Shown: piece after piece, positions 41,701 through 56,700 of the stretch
How positions within the stretch are numbered: the first letter of the stretch is position 1
How the letters are laid out: each line of letters opens with the position of its first letter
NCBI GenBank assembly: GCA_936450465.1
Contig: OW388289.1
Location: forward strand, 76,744,593 to 76,808,592
Origin: Gibbula magus
Lineage: Eukaryota; Mollusca; Gastropoda; Trochida; Trochidae
Reading direction: 5' to 3'
Length of the DNA: 64,000 nt
Translations under genes and position numbers: made by a program
The notes under the pieces: generated by a model
What the model was told of the DNA's origin: nothing
What the model saw: the letters and a program-made list of their open reading frames with translations, nothing else
Databases searched by the model: none

Positions 41701-44700
41701 AATCACCTTTGGTATTCTTTTACAGAATCATCAATATTTGTTTCGTTACCATCGAGCACTCTGCTAGGACTATCGTTGTAGTGAGATAATTTGGGCTTAA
41801 AACAGTCACACATAGGATAAACAACTGAGCTCGATACTGTAAGAGACAAAGACACGCTGCATATGCAGTTACATAATTCCGGCCATGTAAAAATCGGGTT
41901 AGAACAAATATTATGGCTTACTATTCTTTATTTAAATACGACACAGCACTGTGACTTGGCAACGACACGTTCGATGAGACGTGGTGTAAGACGGGGTAAT
42001 CGAAGTACATGTCAGATTTCCAACTTCTGAAAACCGCTTGTAAAATGTGTATAATGTATATACATTGGTGTGTAATGGTTTAATTATTTTGTTGACAGAT
42101 AACGACCGACAGAACGTCATATCTTCATTACTGGAACGGAAGACTGGCAACTGAGGTATGTCAAACATTCTTTCCATACTTCTAACCAACCATTACAAGT
42201 AAACTCATGTGCAAAAGAAACGTCCAATACAAAACCCCAAGATATTTCAACCCATGAGCGATACATACAACTGAAACAGAGTGACATTAGGTCTTCAGAA
42301 GCCAACAAAACTAAGTTTGAATTTCATAAAATTATCTGTTCAGATATCCGAGAATAACACGTTTTAAGAAAACTAGAAATCTAAGTCCAAGCAGGTTATT
42401 TATCTCGACATTACCTTATTCTAACATAATTTCCACATTTCATAAGATTTTACTTTAAATACCGAACATTATGTTCAGAAAACCTCTTTGAAATAGTGAT
42501 TTCAGCACCCAAAGTGTGTTTGAAAGGATGAACAGTATCATGCTCTGATGTATGAAATTGTGAGTACTTATTTACTAAACATAAGCAGCATGTTGTGTTA
42601 TACTCTCTTACAATGTGGGGACGTTTCTTTTGCACGTTAGTATACATCATTTAATGCGTATACATTTAATGTTTACTGCAAAATGTAGGTCATATAACTA
42701 CTGTGCATGTAATTGGGATGTGCAGTTTCTGTTTCTGCACATGCATAATGATGTTACTCGATTTTAATTAGAAAACTAGTTATTTAAGAAATAGAAGACG
42801 AGTTGGCGTGCTTTATCGTTGAATAAAACATAGCAGGGAGCATAAAACACGAAGGGCGCAGCCCTGAGTGTTTTATGCTCTCTGCTATGTTTTGTTCTAC
42901 GATAAAGCACAACAAAGAGTCTTCTATTTCTTATATGAGATGCCCTTAAATAGTTACTCGCTTTTCTATACAAACCGCGGAGATATAATGTTGTTTGCAT
43001 AAACTATATTTTGAAAATATTAATGCCTCCCGTCGTAGAACACATTCTCTAGCATTGGACAATCAAAGTGACGTATAATATGACGACATTTGCTAAGCGA
43101 CGCTATAACTGTCGTCTAAAATCACGAGCATGTTTTATTGTCTCATAAAGCACGCTGTCGGTCCCATTGACCGCCTGTGTTTTATTGCCGTAGGTATCTT
43201 ATATTATAATATATTTGGCGATTGGGGATGAATATGTAACCCGAGTGAATTTGTTTGTATTGTAAACAACATATATGGTGAGTTGGAAGGTCTTAAAGCC
43301 AAATATTGTTTTATGAAACACAATGGATGCACCTTTAAACAATACTATTGTCATTATATTTCAAATGTCGTTGTTTTAGTAATATCTCATCCATCTTAAT
43401 TTGCGCAAAATAAGCTAGAATTATGGGCTTTAAGTACATACATTGTACATAGAAAGTGTTTAAAATACGTAAATTTGATATATATTTCAAAGTGCAACGT
43501 GTTAGCTTTAAAAACCGGCAAAATCTTACAACTACAGAATCCACGTGAACAAGATTTAATTTGAGAGATTTAACATTTTTAGCTCATCAGGCCTGAAAGG
43601 CCCGATGGGCTTATGGCATTGCATGGTGTCCGGCGTCCCTCCATCCGTCCGTCCGTCCATCCGTCCGTAAACTTTTCGCTTTTTCGACTTCTTCTCCAGA
43701 ACCAATGACTCCACAGAGCTGAAATTTTATGTGCAGACTCCTTGGCCAATGGGGATTCTAAATTGTAGATTTTGTGACCCCATGACCCCAAATGGGGTCA
43801 CAGGGGTCACATCCTTAAAAACCTATTTTCATCTTCTTCTCCAGTTCCAATAGGTCTAGAGAGCTGAAAAGTTGTGTGCAGACTCCTTGGGTAATGTGGA
43901 TGTTAAATTGTAGATTTCGTGACCCCGTGACCCCAAATGGGGTCACAGGGGTCACATCCTTAAAAACCTATTTTCATCTTCTTCTCAAGTTCCAAAAGGT
44001 CTAGAGAGCTGAAAAGTTGTGTGCAGGCTCCTTGTCCCATGGGGATTCTAAATTGTAGATTTTGTGACCTCGTGACCCCAAATGGGGTCACAGGGGTCAC
44101 ATCCTTAAAAACCTATTTTCATCTTCTTCTCAAGTTCCAAAAGGTCTAGAGAGCTGAAAAGTTGTGTGCAGGCTCCTTGGCCCATGGGGATTCTAAATTG
44201 TAGATTTCGTGACCCCGTGACCCCGATTGGGGTCACAGGGGTCACATCCTTAAAAACCTATTTTCATCTTCTTCTCAAGTTCCAAAAGGTCTAGAGAGCT
44301 GAAAAGTTGTGTGCAGACTCCTTGGCCCATGGGGATTCTAAATTGTAGATTTCGTGACCCCGTGACCCCAAATGGGGTCACAGGGGTCACATCCTTAAAA
44401 ACCTATTTTCATCTTCTTCTCCAGTTCCATTAGGTCTAGAGAGCTGAAAAGTTGTGTGCAGACTCCTTGGGTAATGTGGATGTTAAATTGTAGATTTCGT
44501 GACCCCTTGACACCAAATGGGGTCAGGGGTCACACCCTTAAAAACCTATTTTCATCTTCTTCTCCAGTTCCAAAGGGTCTAGAGAGCTGAAAAGTTGTGT
44601 GCAGACTCCTTGGCCCATGGGGATTCTAAATTGTAGATTTCGTGACCCTGTGACCCGAAATTGGGTCACCGGGGTCACATCCTTAAAACCCTATTATCAT

Positions 44701-47700
44701 TTTCTTCTCAAATTCCAAAAGGTCTAGAGAGCTGAAAAATTGTGTGCAGACTCCCTGGCCCATGGGGATTCTAAATTGTAGATTTTGTGACCCCGTGACC
44801 CCAAATGGGGTCACAGGGGTCACATCTTCAAAAACCTGTTTTCATCTTCTTTTCCATTTCCAAAAGGTCTAGAGAGCTGAAAAGTTGTGTAGAGACTCTT
44901 TGGTCAAAGGTGATTCTTAATTGTAGGATTGGTGACCCTGTGACTCCAAATACAGGTCACAGGGGTCATGATCTAAAAAACCTATTTTTTGCTTGTTAAC
45001 AATGTATTACTTGAGATAACTTAGATATTCAACCTTAGATAATAAATAAAACCCTGATGAGCTACAGAGCCCATGGCTCTATTTTTCTAAAAAAAAGGAA
45101 ATAATTTGTTTCTGTGATGTCTTTTTTGTAATCCTGTTAACTTTGACAGTGTGGCTGACATGTTATTTCCAGAGCGACGCGAGCTTCATTCAGGACCTGG
45201 TGAGCGAACTTGACGCGCATGTCTGTCGGGCTGAGCTTCTCTCAAAGGAGGTAATTAACCAAGTTTGATACACTTTCAAAAAGCATTTTCAGATCTTGAC
45301 ATCATTTCGTGTTGTCATGACATTGCATGTCTTGCGGAAAACTTTTAAGAAACATTTTACTGTTGAAATTTATGTTTACTTTGTGACAAATATTATCCTA
45401 TGATTGTTCAAAATCATGAAGAAATTAAACAAATCTGAACATGAAGATTTCAGAGTGAAAAGATAACTCAAATATTGTCCTTTGTTATCCCAATTATATC
45501 AGTTTGTAATAACATACTTATCTGAAAAATATGTATAACATTCATTGGGAAGTTGTGTGATCTTACTATATTGCATGTTACATTCCATGGATTATTTACT
45601 TTGGATCAACAGTAGCCTTTTCTCATTAGGTTCAGTCGCACGAGTCCCTAAGTTTCCTGAGGTTGTTCCCTGACGGAGTTGTGTAAGTACCTTTTACCTT
45701 CATAGATTAACACTGTATTTAACACTTGCAGTCAAAACGGCTCAAAACCAAAATTTCCGAAAAATAACATCCATATTTACATATTTACATGTATATATAT
45801 ATATATACATGTAGATGCATCGACAACGTGTGTGTGTCCATAAGTTACATGGCTTCTCAATAGACGAATATATTAATGAAAGTGCACCCCTCGCACTCTT
45901 GAATTGTGTATACGCAAGTGTACATACTTAAAGGTTAATAGAAACGGTTTGATGTCTAATGAAGTACCTGTTTGTCCCTAGGTACCTGGAGGGAGGTCCC
46001 CACGCCAGTTTGTCTCGTACCGCCCACTACGTCAGGAGACTATATGTCGTCACAGGCAGAAAGCACGTCAGAGCCGCGTGTGTACGTCACACTACTTTTT
46101 TTCAAACAAATATTGATGATCATTGTGGTCAAATAGTATTAGATGATAAATCGTTGAGGTGAAATGCAGTTAAATAGGTAAGTGCAAAAGGTATACACGT
46201 GGTGGAGTAACACATGTCTTTGTCCAAATTAATTTCTCATAGGGTTCCTTTCAATGCAACCAATGCCAGATTTAGAAAGAAAGGATAGCCATAATGCGAA
46301 AGTATAAATTTCACTTGGTCCGAAACGTAAATAATTGGTTTCCAGAGCAAACCCACAGTGACGGCCCTAGACTCGTCTCTGGCTGTGATACTGGACGGGT
46401 TTCCCCGCGTCTACGTCTGGATCGGCAGCCGCTGCAGCTATGTCACAAGGGTCAAGGTCAGCGTCTTAAACAGTGATTAATTTGATATTAAAAAGTTCAC
46501 AATCGCATTTTTCGTTTGTAGTTCATGTTTTGCATTCTCTTTAACTCTACTTAAATCTAGAGTTCAAACGTCAGTAGATATGTTTTCTGAACTAGACATA
46601 AAGTGTCAAATTATATCAGAAAATGTGAGTCGATACATGATACACGAACACCAGCTGTTCGCAAATCACGTCTTACCTCGCCGGTAGAAGACATCTCGCA
46701 CACACCTTAACTATACGGGTACTATTCATTGCAACTTCCTACTGCTACAGGCTATCCAAGTTGCTCGGAGGATCCGGAACTGGCAGAGAAAGGGGAAGGC
46801 GCACATCGTAGTGGTCGGTATGTGGCCTCTCTGTACTAAATGAAATAGTCAACTTCTTTATTCCGGATCTGTTTCAGATCTAGTTTCAAAATATTGGTAT
46901 ACTTTTGAACACTACTACTCATATTTATTACTTTTATTGGCATTCTTTGCTTTACAACGGCATTGAAATCTATGTCGAAACGTAGCCTACAACGAATAAA
47001 GAATATGTATATGCATAAAAGGTATATCCAGTATTTACTCGGCCACGTTGTTCAAAACTCGGTTATTTTAACCGTCGGTTAACTGTTAACGACTGGTTAA
47101 AAGATAACCGAATTTGAACAACTGGCCCCTGGTATTTAATATTAAACAACTTGTCATAATCTACATAAAAGTATCCAAGTTTGAGACTTCTGATTATTAC
47201 CTGACTGACATACTAGCATGTTCAGAATGTTCATCCGAAAAATATCGTTCTAAATGTTTGAACTGTTATGTCTCAATACTGAAGTATTCGTTGATTTCGT
47301 CTTGTTATTCCTACAGACGAGAAGGACGAGATCATGAACACATCCTTCTTGAAGAAACTGGACGGCGAGCCGGAGCGCTCAGTGGTCACTCAGATAAATG
47401 GATATTGTCCAACTGGTCAAGTAGAGAACCACAAGGATACTGTAGTGCTACATCGGTCAGTTTCAGAGAATATAGTGTATAGAATCGTTGACAAATCCAC
47501 TTGCATCCTAACCATTGGCGTCATCAGTGATACTAGAAATGACAACAGCAGCATCTCTAACATCAACGATCTCATTACCTCTGCAAGTTCTTTGTTAATA
47601 TAACTTTAGGTCATTCAACCATATTTATATCTGAAATCTAAATGTGTGTGGAAATTAAAAATAATCTTTAATACGTCACCATTTGTATCGAAGGATATTA

Positions 47701-50700
47701 ATGCAAACGAGATATTGCATATTTTTTTCAGAGTGAGCGGTGAACGAGTATTGTACGACATGCCCTTCGCCGCAAGAAAGCCGCTACATTGCAAATACTT
47801 AGTTTCAACGGTGAGACAATGTTAAATACGGTTGTCACCAGGAACAGTCACATACATTATCTTTCCGGGATAACTTTCGTTATTGAGAGATAAGACCTGC
47901 ATAACAGACTTGTCATTATTTGAAAATAAATCCGATTTGATTAATTGTATTGATATATTTAGTAATCACAGTTCAACAAAAGACTAAAAATTGAGAACTA
48001 TCCCCTCCTGATAATACCGCCTTAACCGCTATTTGCACATACGTATATACACAAACATTATTGACAATTTAAAACAAAGAAATATATTTAAATAATGATA
48101 TGAATATTCTCCTGTTGTTATCCAGTCTTCCTACCTGTTGGACACAGGACCAGACAAGCCGATACACCTGTGGGTTGGGTCTCGAGCTCACTTCTCAGAT
48201 GTGCAGAACGCAATAGCACGGGGGCAGGTATATAAGTCATTCTATGTTTCGCCATTATTATGTTTCTGTGTTATAGACGAAATGGTAATGAATACCATAT
48301 ATCCAGCTTAAATACATCTCTTGTGACAGAGATCAAGCATACATATCAGTCACATAACGGCAAGAGCTCGACATCAATAAGAGAGTCATTGGATATGCTT
48401 GTTAGATCTGATGAATCAGCGTAACGAAATAACATTAGATCCAGAAATAGTTGTATAACTAATTGAGATTAAGTGCTCTTGGACAGTGTTGCAGCCATTG
48501 GTGGTGTGAATTTGTATCAATTTACCTAAGTTAAAGAGAGAATTGGTAAACAAGAACAGCTTGATATATCGTATTAAATAAAGAAGCAGATGACACGTTT
48601 ATATATTTATAATTTAGCATGTCAGTTGACATAGACTTTCACTACTGCAGTCGTTCTGCGAGTACAAGCGCTACCCGGACCACGTGTCTGTGTGTCGTGT
48701 GATGGAGGGCCACGAGTCTCTTGAGTTCAGACAGGCATTCAACGAGTGGAGGGAGAAAGCGTCCAACCCCAACACACAGACCAAGAAGTATAGTGTTGGC
48801 AACAAGGGTGAGTGAATACAGCTGCTCAAACCTCAAGTCAAAGGTCTTCCAATAAGATGTGAAATGAGTTCAGAGTCAGTATTTCAACACATTTGTTACT
48901 TTCCTCCTTGCCGTTAAAGGTATCATGTTACATTTATTGTGCAATTAAACATTAGCCTGTTTCCATTTTCAGAATAATTGGTTTGCTAATTCCCCGAAAT
49001 AGATTTATTTTCACGGAAAAGGACTTGAATCATGTTCGGTGTTCTGTATCATTAAACTATCTATCATAACTGACACAATTGACTGTGACATATTCACAAG
49101 CAGGTGAGTTCGAAAAGCTTTATATGAGTCTACCTCGTAAAATATATGTACAGTGATAAAGGTGATCAAAGTACATAACGTGTTGCACCCAGTTGTCCAG
49201 TGCTGAGTTATTGAAACAAATATGCTGAGTCTATTCATTCTTTGTACGTTCATGTATAAAACACATCTTTATATGTTAAAGGTGTATGACGTGTTAAGAT
49301 TATTTCGTGAGACGCGAGGACGTGAGACCACATTCTTTGTTGAAATTAATGAGGAATAGAAATATTCAGAAACTATTCAATTTAGAACTATTCAGAAATT
49401 ATTCTATTAAGAACTATTCAGAAACTATTCTAAAACTTCAAAAGCTTTTATCTCATTTATAGAAATGACAGGTTGATAATGATGATGATCCCAAATGGCC
49501 GCGAGTGCTGGGGTTGAGATGAGGTTGTCAGATGTAGAGGTGAAGTATAGGTCCTCTGGGCTCTCTCCATCACACTCGTCTACTGGCCAGTTGTCTTGGG
49601 GGGATCAATCAGAGGAACACTGTTATTATTAGCTCATTGAAATGATGAAAAAAAACTGCTTTCCAGACATGTTGTTTACACAGATTGTACCGATAAAAGT
49701 AATTCATCATAACTGAAAACACCTACTTCATACTTCGCTATTCCGCCTACGGTTACCATCAACATATCTAAAAATAAAAATATAATATAAAATCATCACG
49801 AGACTTTTAAATTCATTCTTTTTGTCTTGCTGGACATTTTGCCGATTACATTTCACCATACTTTGTCTCAAACATTCCTTCCATCAACTGAGGGACTGTT
49901 ACCGGAAGATTGAGTTTTATACATAATGTATCGAAAACATGAAGAAGGGTAGTTATATAGCTTATATAGCTTATATAGCTTATATAGCTATAGTTTATAG
50001 CCGAATAACTCTAGCGATAGTTTCAGTACTGACTAATTTAAGCCTTGCTGATTTTTCGTGTCACGGTTTCTGATTGCACTCTCAAGCACATTGCTACGCT
50101 GGAACAGGAAAACTGAAAATATGCAACATTAAGTAAATCAGCTTGTGATGGAGACGAGCGCTAGTAATGCCTTGCAGGATAGGTTGGTTCTTAGCAGGCT
50201 ATTATCAGCAATGTTTGGTCCACCAGGTAGAGTAGAGGAGGTTGGTTTATAGCAGGCTATTATCAGCAATGTTTGGTCCAGCAGGTAGAGCGTTGTTCTC
50301 CCGGTCCAGCAGAAGAGCAGTGGCGAAGATGTCCGACTCGGAATCCGACGATCTGCTCCAGGAAGACAACTTGACATATATGGTAGTACAAATTGTTATA
50401 AAAATCCTCAGTCTTTATGGAGACAGTTAACAATTAACTTTAGTCACAGAATTTGAACCATAATGACAACGAAAGAATTTAGTTAACGGTTTCCAGTTTC
50501 AAGGTTCATAATATCCGATGACACTGTCGGAAAATTGATGTTTTATTTCTTTCCTGCTGCAGTGACGCAGGCCTAGATTTTCGAAACTCTTTTAAGACTG
50601 ATATAGACGTAAACCAATGTTAATGAATGGCACTTACGACTATCTTAGTGCGGAGAGAGCTCCAATTACAGTTCCTGATTATCTAAAAGGCAAATGGTTT

Positions 50701-53700
50701 ATAGGGATAATACGCTTCCAGCACTGCACTTAATTGAAGTGTAAATATGTTATATTTCAGAGTCATCATGAATAGTCATTACCACCAAACTACAGTCTAA
50801 TTAAATCAGACCATAATTCAGTTGCACTACAATACACACTATATCTGTATATATTGTGAAACATAGTGCAATTTAATAACATCTGATTTAATGAGACCAA
50901 GCTTCGAGAGCTTCAAAGGATTTACTGATCTTGAATCAATGTAGGCCTAGAGATTTTATTAAAATGAATTTTAATAAATTGTAACACTCGAATGTGATAT
51001 TTTCCAGATTTACGTGTTGAAAGGCAAGAAGCTACAATGTGTTGAACGCAGAGACTACGGGTCCTTCAGTGCTTCTCAATGCTATGTAGTCGACTGTCAA
51101 GTGATGGAAGATGAGAAGTGCACACACAGGATTACATACTATTGGCTGGTAAGACGTTTACACTGATATTAAGTTGTAATACGGAAATCGTGTTATTGAT
51201 ATAATTGTATCAACATATCACTTGTATGTATGGATATCATATAATGTTAATGGATAAAGAAGTATTCGATAAGTTTCTAAAGACGGAAATTTTGACCCTG
51301 TTCTACTTTTCGACCTTTCATGAACATGAACTTGTGCTCATCAAATAATATACTTACTGGAAATAACATGGAAACTGTATGAATATAATATACTTTAACA
51401 TATAAATAAAATCATAATTATTTACAACTCTGACATATATAACATGGCACGTCTGTTATGTAAACCAGGGCTCTAAAAGCACAGCTGCAGATAGAGACTT
51501 GATGTATGAAATAGTCGTGGAAGCCTATCACGACCTAGGTGCTATAGTGAGTATTATTCATGTTAAATATTATTTAATATTTCATAAGCTTCCATATTTC
51601 AAGACCTGATAAAGGAGTAATCACAAACTACGAAGTGTCGTATTTGTTTAAAATAGGACAAAATGGGAAAAAGTTGTTTGAATTAGAATTCCGGCTATTA
51701 CCTTAGCGATTGGTTAACTATTCACCTGCAGTTGAGGCTTACATACAATGTACTGTTAGAGGTTAAATATACCAAGATACTTACATTTCTGTAGGAGAAT
51801 TCAGAGCCTTGTATCACAACGATATGTTAAGCTATCTGTCTGTAATATTAACATTGTATAAAAAATGTAATATGGACGGCATTATGGCTAAGTACAATAA
51901 ATAAGACAGACAGTCAAACGTGATTGCAAGCTCTGCAAATATTATATATTCAACAGGTACGTGTTTTAGATGGCAAAGAACCACAACATTACTTGCAAGT
52001 TCTCGGAAATGCCATGGGAGTCGTAAGTGTTCATTTTTATGTTACTATCCTGTTCTAAATCTGGTTTACTGATAAATGTTGTACATGTATTACAATGCCA
52101 GAACCGTTATTCAGAAGAGTAAATATATCACTGTCTTTTGAAGTGAATTTATATACATCATAGTCACTAAGATGATAAGTATGTTACATGTTTCACTTGT
52201 CGTCCACTATTTTCTTATGGTTCTCCAAACCTCTAACTCTGTATGATGAAGTTCGTTGATAACAAATTCGTCAACTTCTTTAAACTTGTATCTCGACAAA
52301 GCTATATATTGACAGTTTGACAAGTGTCTCGATGACAGTTCCCACCCAGTACAGTTGTATACAGTCCGGGAATACATGAAGGAAAACATTAGAGTCACCC
52401 AGGTACTTGTGATAATAACGTCTTGTAATGAAATTATTAAATGTAAATTGAAATATCTGTGATTATTTTACAGATCACTTTATTCATTCATTTGATTATC
52501 AAATATGTAACACAATTTAATATCCAAACTTAACAACTATCTCCATTACTTAAATATCTATTGTGACTTTTTCGGAAATAAGATTGAAATGTACTTTGAA
52601 TTATTCTAAATTCCTCAAGGGGTATGATAGAATGACCTCCATTCAACACATTCTCTGTCTGTGAAAGTAACATACTGACAATCTACATGTACATATTCAT
52701 AAAGGTAGCCCCGGAAGCAAGTTCCCTGAACTCCTCTGCAGCGTGTGTTCTGAAATCTGCTGATGACTGCTTCTTATGGTATGGAAAGGTAAGGAAGGAA
52801 AATAACAGATTTGACGAAAGTACTTAAAGCTCTCTCCGGCTGTGAAATTCTTTGTTCTGAAATTATGACTGCCATGTCCATGCAACTACTACTTCGACAG
52901 CGTTAGTATCATCTGTGCACAAACAAGACCTGTATTTGAATGTACATGTTTAAGGTTATTAGGCTAGCGTTGGAATGGACACATTCATGATTTGTTTCTA
53001 TATTTCAGGAATCTGGCGGTCCAGAGAGAGAATATGCAAAACACATATTTGGATGTCTCAATCCAGCTAAGTACGTCATAGTTTTGTTTTACATGTAGTT
53101 CACACATAAAATAAATACTGATGACATTTGTTCCAAGGAAATCCGTATCAATACTATAGGCTTTCCTAACTATAGAATTATTCTTTAACATACACGATGT
53201 CGTAATTATTTCGTGATTTTTGCACAACATTAAAAATATCCTTTACATTGAAATACTAATAATATATTATTAAACAGATTGGTGAACAGATAGCACCGGT
53301 CAAAGTTGTGAGCGACAGCTTTGGTCTTTCACCAAATGTGCGACTGCTCATGCTCAGACTCATATTGGCCCAGTTGTCTCGTATTGGCCCTGTTTTTCCT
53401 GTATTGGCCCAGTTTCCCAGTATTGGCCCAGTTGTCGAATCATATGGTGTAGACCGTAAATATCATATACGTACCATAACATTGATTGTAAATTAATAAT
53501 GATAGTTAATTAATAATTACTATTATTATGTTTATACAGGATGTACGATTACGACATCTTGACGGAGACGAAGGAGACTGAGACATTCTGGGAGCTGCTG
53601 GGAGGAAGAGAGACATACGGGGAGAAGTATCACGCAACGGTAAGCTGAAATGGTTAACTGTAACATGTTTCTCATTTTCACTTCATAATAATAAAATATG

Positions 53701-56700
53701 GATATTTCATAAAGTAAGAGAATAAGCAGATAATGTCAAGTGCATTCTGATATCAACTGAATGTTTTATCAACATACGCTAATGGAGGTTACAATATTAA
53801 ACATTTAATTTCTATTATCAGATGACGCGAATGTGAGGATTATTATCCATAGTAATCTTCATTAATTTTCAGTGAAAAGATTACAAGTCACTGCGGTAAA
53901 GTCATTGAATTGCGACCTGTGGGGTTCAGCCATATGGCGTCTTAGTAGTTTCTCATGTCATGTGGATGTGGGTTGTTTACTTGAATTTACCAGTGGTGTT
54001 TTGATGATAGATATTGCAACATACATCACGATTACTATAATCAAACTGCACTTGTTCAAATGCATAAATGAGAGTAATGTATTATTATCTAGACGTTGGA
54101 GCGACGACGTCCAAGATTGTTCTTCACTTCAGATGACGATTTTGAAGAAATCATCGATTTTGACCAAGAGGTAAGTCTTTATCAATGTTTAAACCTTCTG
54201 ATGAAGGTGTTATTCGTTGGCTATATTGTTGATTCTTTCAACGTTTTGAACAAGAGGCTACGTTTATAATTTGGTCACAACAAGTTATGATATCACCAGA
54301 TAAACTAAGATTTAGTCTGTGAAAGTTTTTTTCTGAAAAAAACCCCAAATTCTAGGAAGGGCAATGTCTTGTATCTTATGTATCAAAATAGTTATAGGGT
54401 TCCTAAAGAAGGAATCTAGACTGTACAATAGACTCTTTGATAATTATAGAGTCATGGTGCAGGACATACTGTTAAGCTGAGACGATACATTGATCAGCCC
54501 TGAAACATACGACATATCATGCCTCAGCATCTCATTATCACCAGTCCCAGAAGTATCAATGGAATCTCTCGAATGTTATCAAGCCAGGACAAATGGAAAA
54601 CTTTGCTGCTTTACTGACTTTAACTCTTTGGCCTCCACAACTATCCCATTAAACTACTTCAAACAACCAAATGGTTTTCTCAATGTTTTTTTCAAATGTT
54701 TCTGTTGACAGGATCTTTGTGAAGATGACGTCATGCTACTCGACACATTTGATCAGGTATGTGTTGAATAGAGCTTTTTACGATCATGATTTCTCTAGAG
54801 TAATGTATTTGACTTAATATTGTATTAATTACATACTATAATTAAAACGCCTGTAAGCAGAAACGGAATAAGTTGTCGTCTTATCCAGGAAAAAAGTGTG
54901 AATGACTGGCACTACTGGTCAGACAGAACATGTTACAATTGTCATCGGGTATAGTAACATTTTATTTACAAAACAAATACCACTTATAGCTTAGATTATA
55001 CAGATGAGTGTTTCCTTCTTCAGATCTTTGTTTGGTATGGTGCAAACACAGACAGGAGTGCCAGGAAACAAATCATAGAAACAGCCCAGGTAAGGGAAGC
55101 ATGGTTATTAAAGATATAGAATACATATCCCTTCAATGGGCTGGTTTGCAGTCATTTTTCTTACACTTGCATAAATTTAACCTTTATAAATTATCCTTAT
55201 TCTAAAGACAACATAATTCATAAACCCATTATGGCGTTATATCATGATTCATCCATTACCATAAGCTAATCCAGTTTACACAGCAATGTTTACCATTTTC
55301 CCGAATTATTCTTGATATAGCAGCATAAACGATGAGGAATTACCGAACTTATCCGCATATTTCACCATCGCCATCAATTTAACCTGAGTTATAAACTGGG
55401 CGAGAATATTGTCTCATTGTATAAGCATTTTTTATTGTTAACTTCCATTATTCATGTCTTTCTAATCAGTTTCCAAAATTCCCCAAATAACGTTAAAGAA
55501 TGAAGCATCATGTACTTCCAGCACTACTTGAAGCAGGACCAGGCTGGACGACGGACAGAGGACGTACAGATGTGGTACTGCTGTCAGAACATGGAACCCT
55601 TTACCTTCACCAAGTACTTCAGGAGTTGGCAGTCAGATAATTTCGGGGTATGGGTTATGTAGGGAAGTTGTATACCATATTGGGAAAACTTTCCACGCAA
55701 GTCATCACTTGCAACAGTCTCCTTCACTGGCTAATTTAAAGGCGCTGTAACACGCCGTTTAACTGAAGTAAAGTGCTCTGACGAAAAGGTAAATACGTGT
55801 AACAAATGGTTAAATAGTACGCCTAAATCAATAAAAAGAGTTCTAAAACGAATGTACATGGTTTGGTTAAGCCATGTGAGTCCATTCCCATTCTGGAATC
55901 TCAAATCGTATGACGCCTACAAGTCTCACACCGAAGAGTTCTTTAGATATCGCAAACTTTTCTTCGAATACGGGTACCCGTGGCTTATCGGGTTTTGAAA
56001 TGAGATGTTTTACAATCTAACATAAATATTTATTATATTACCTTTAATAATAAATAGCAAATTTGATTACAAAATAATATGCTACATCACCTTTAAGCCT
56101 CGCTACTATTTGTTACATTTTCTGTACTAGTTTGTCAGCGCTTTAACTCAACTTCATAGTATGCGCTGCCAAGCTTGCACGGAAGAAGTGACGAAATGCA
56201 GCATTTCCTAAATTAGTCAGTGATTGAGACTGGAATGAGTTATGACTTGTGAGATTTTTTTGTAAAAGGAACTGCAACTATTTCATGTTGACAAGAAACT
56301 ATAGTGTTACTCTTCTCTCCCATTTGCTGTCTAAAAGCCTGATAATGAAGAACTTACACATTTCTTGGATTTTTTAGTTCTGTTCATCCGATGTCAATAC
56401 AAGATAAAGCAGAGTTATATTCTTGAACTTGTCAACATGCAACTATTAAATTAATTTTGAAAATAGTTTTCTGTAGAGCGCATGAAAGGCTTGAACATTT
56501 TTTACAATAAAAGCTCTCTCCAAATTATGGAATTTGACACGGTTTGAATGCTTGACACATGCATTAGAATATACTTCTATTCCTTTTGTCATTATCGACA
56601 TAACGATGTTTATAAACTTTGTCTGCAAACTCATTTCGATAGATTGTTTACAAGTTCTTTTTCTCTGTTCTGTTTTTGAGTCGAACACTTAGTCAATTTG

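Noticed and set aside
47334..47603. An 89-residue frame starting inside exon 9
   Set aside because: It is exon 9 read through its donor at 47456 into intron 9.
53308..53496. A 62-residue frame between exons 19 and 20
   Set aside because: It is a short ATTGGCCC repeat in intron 19; the flanking exons join in phase without it.
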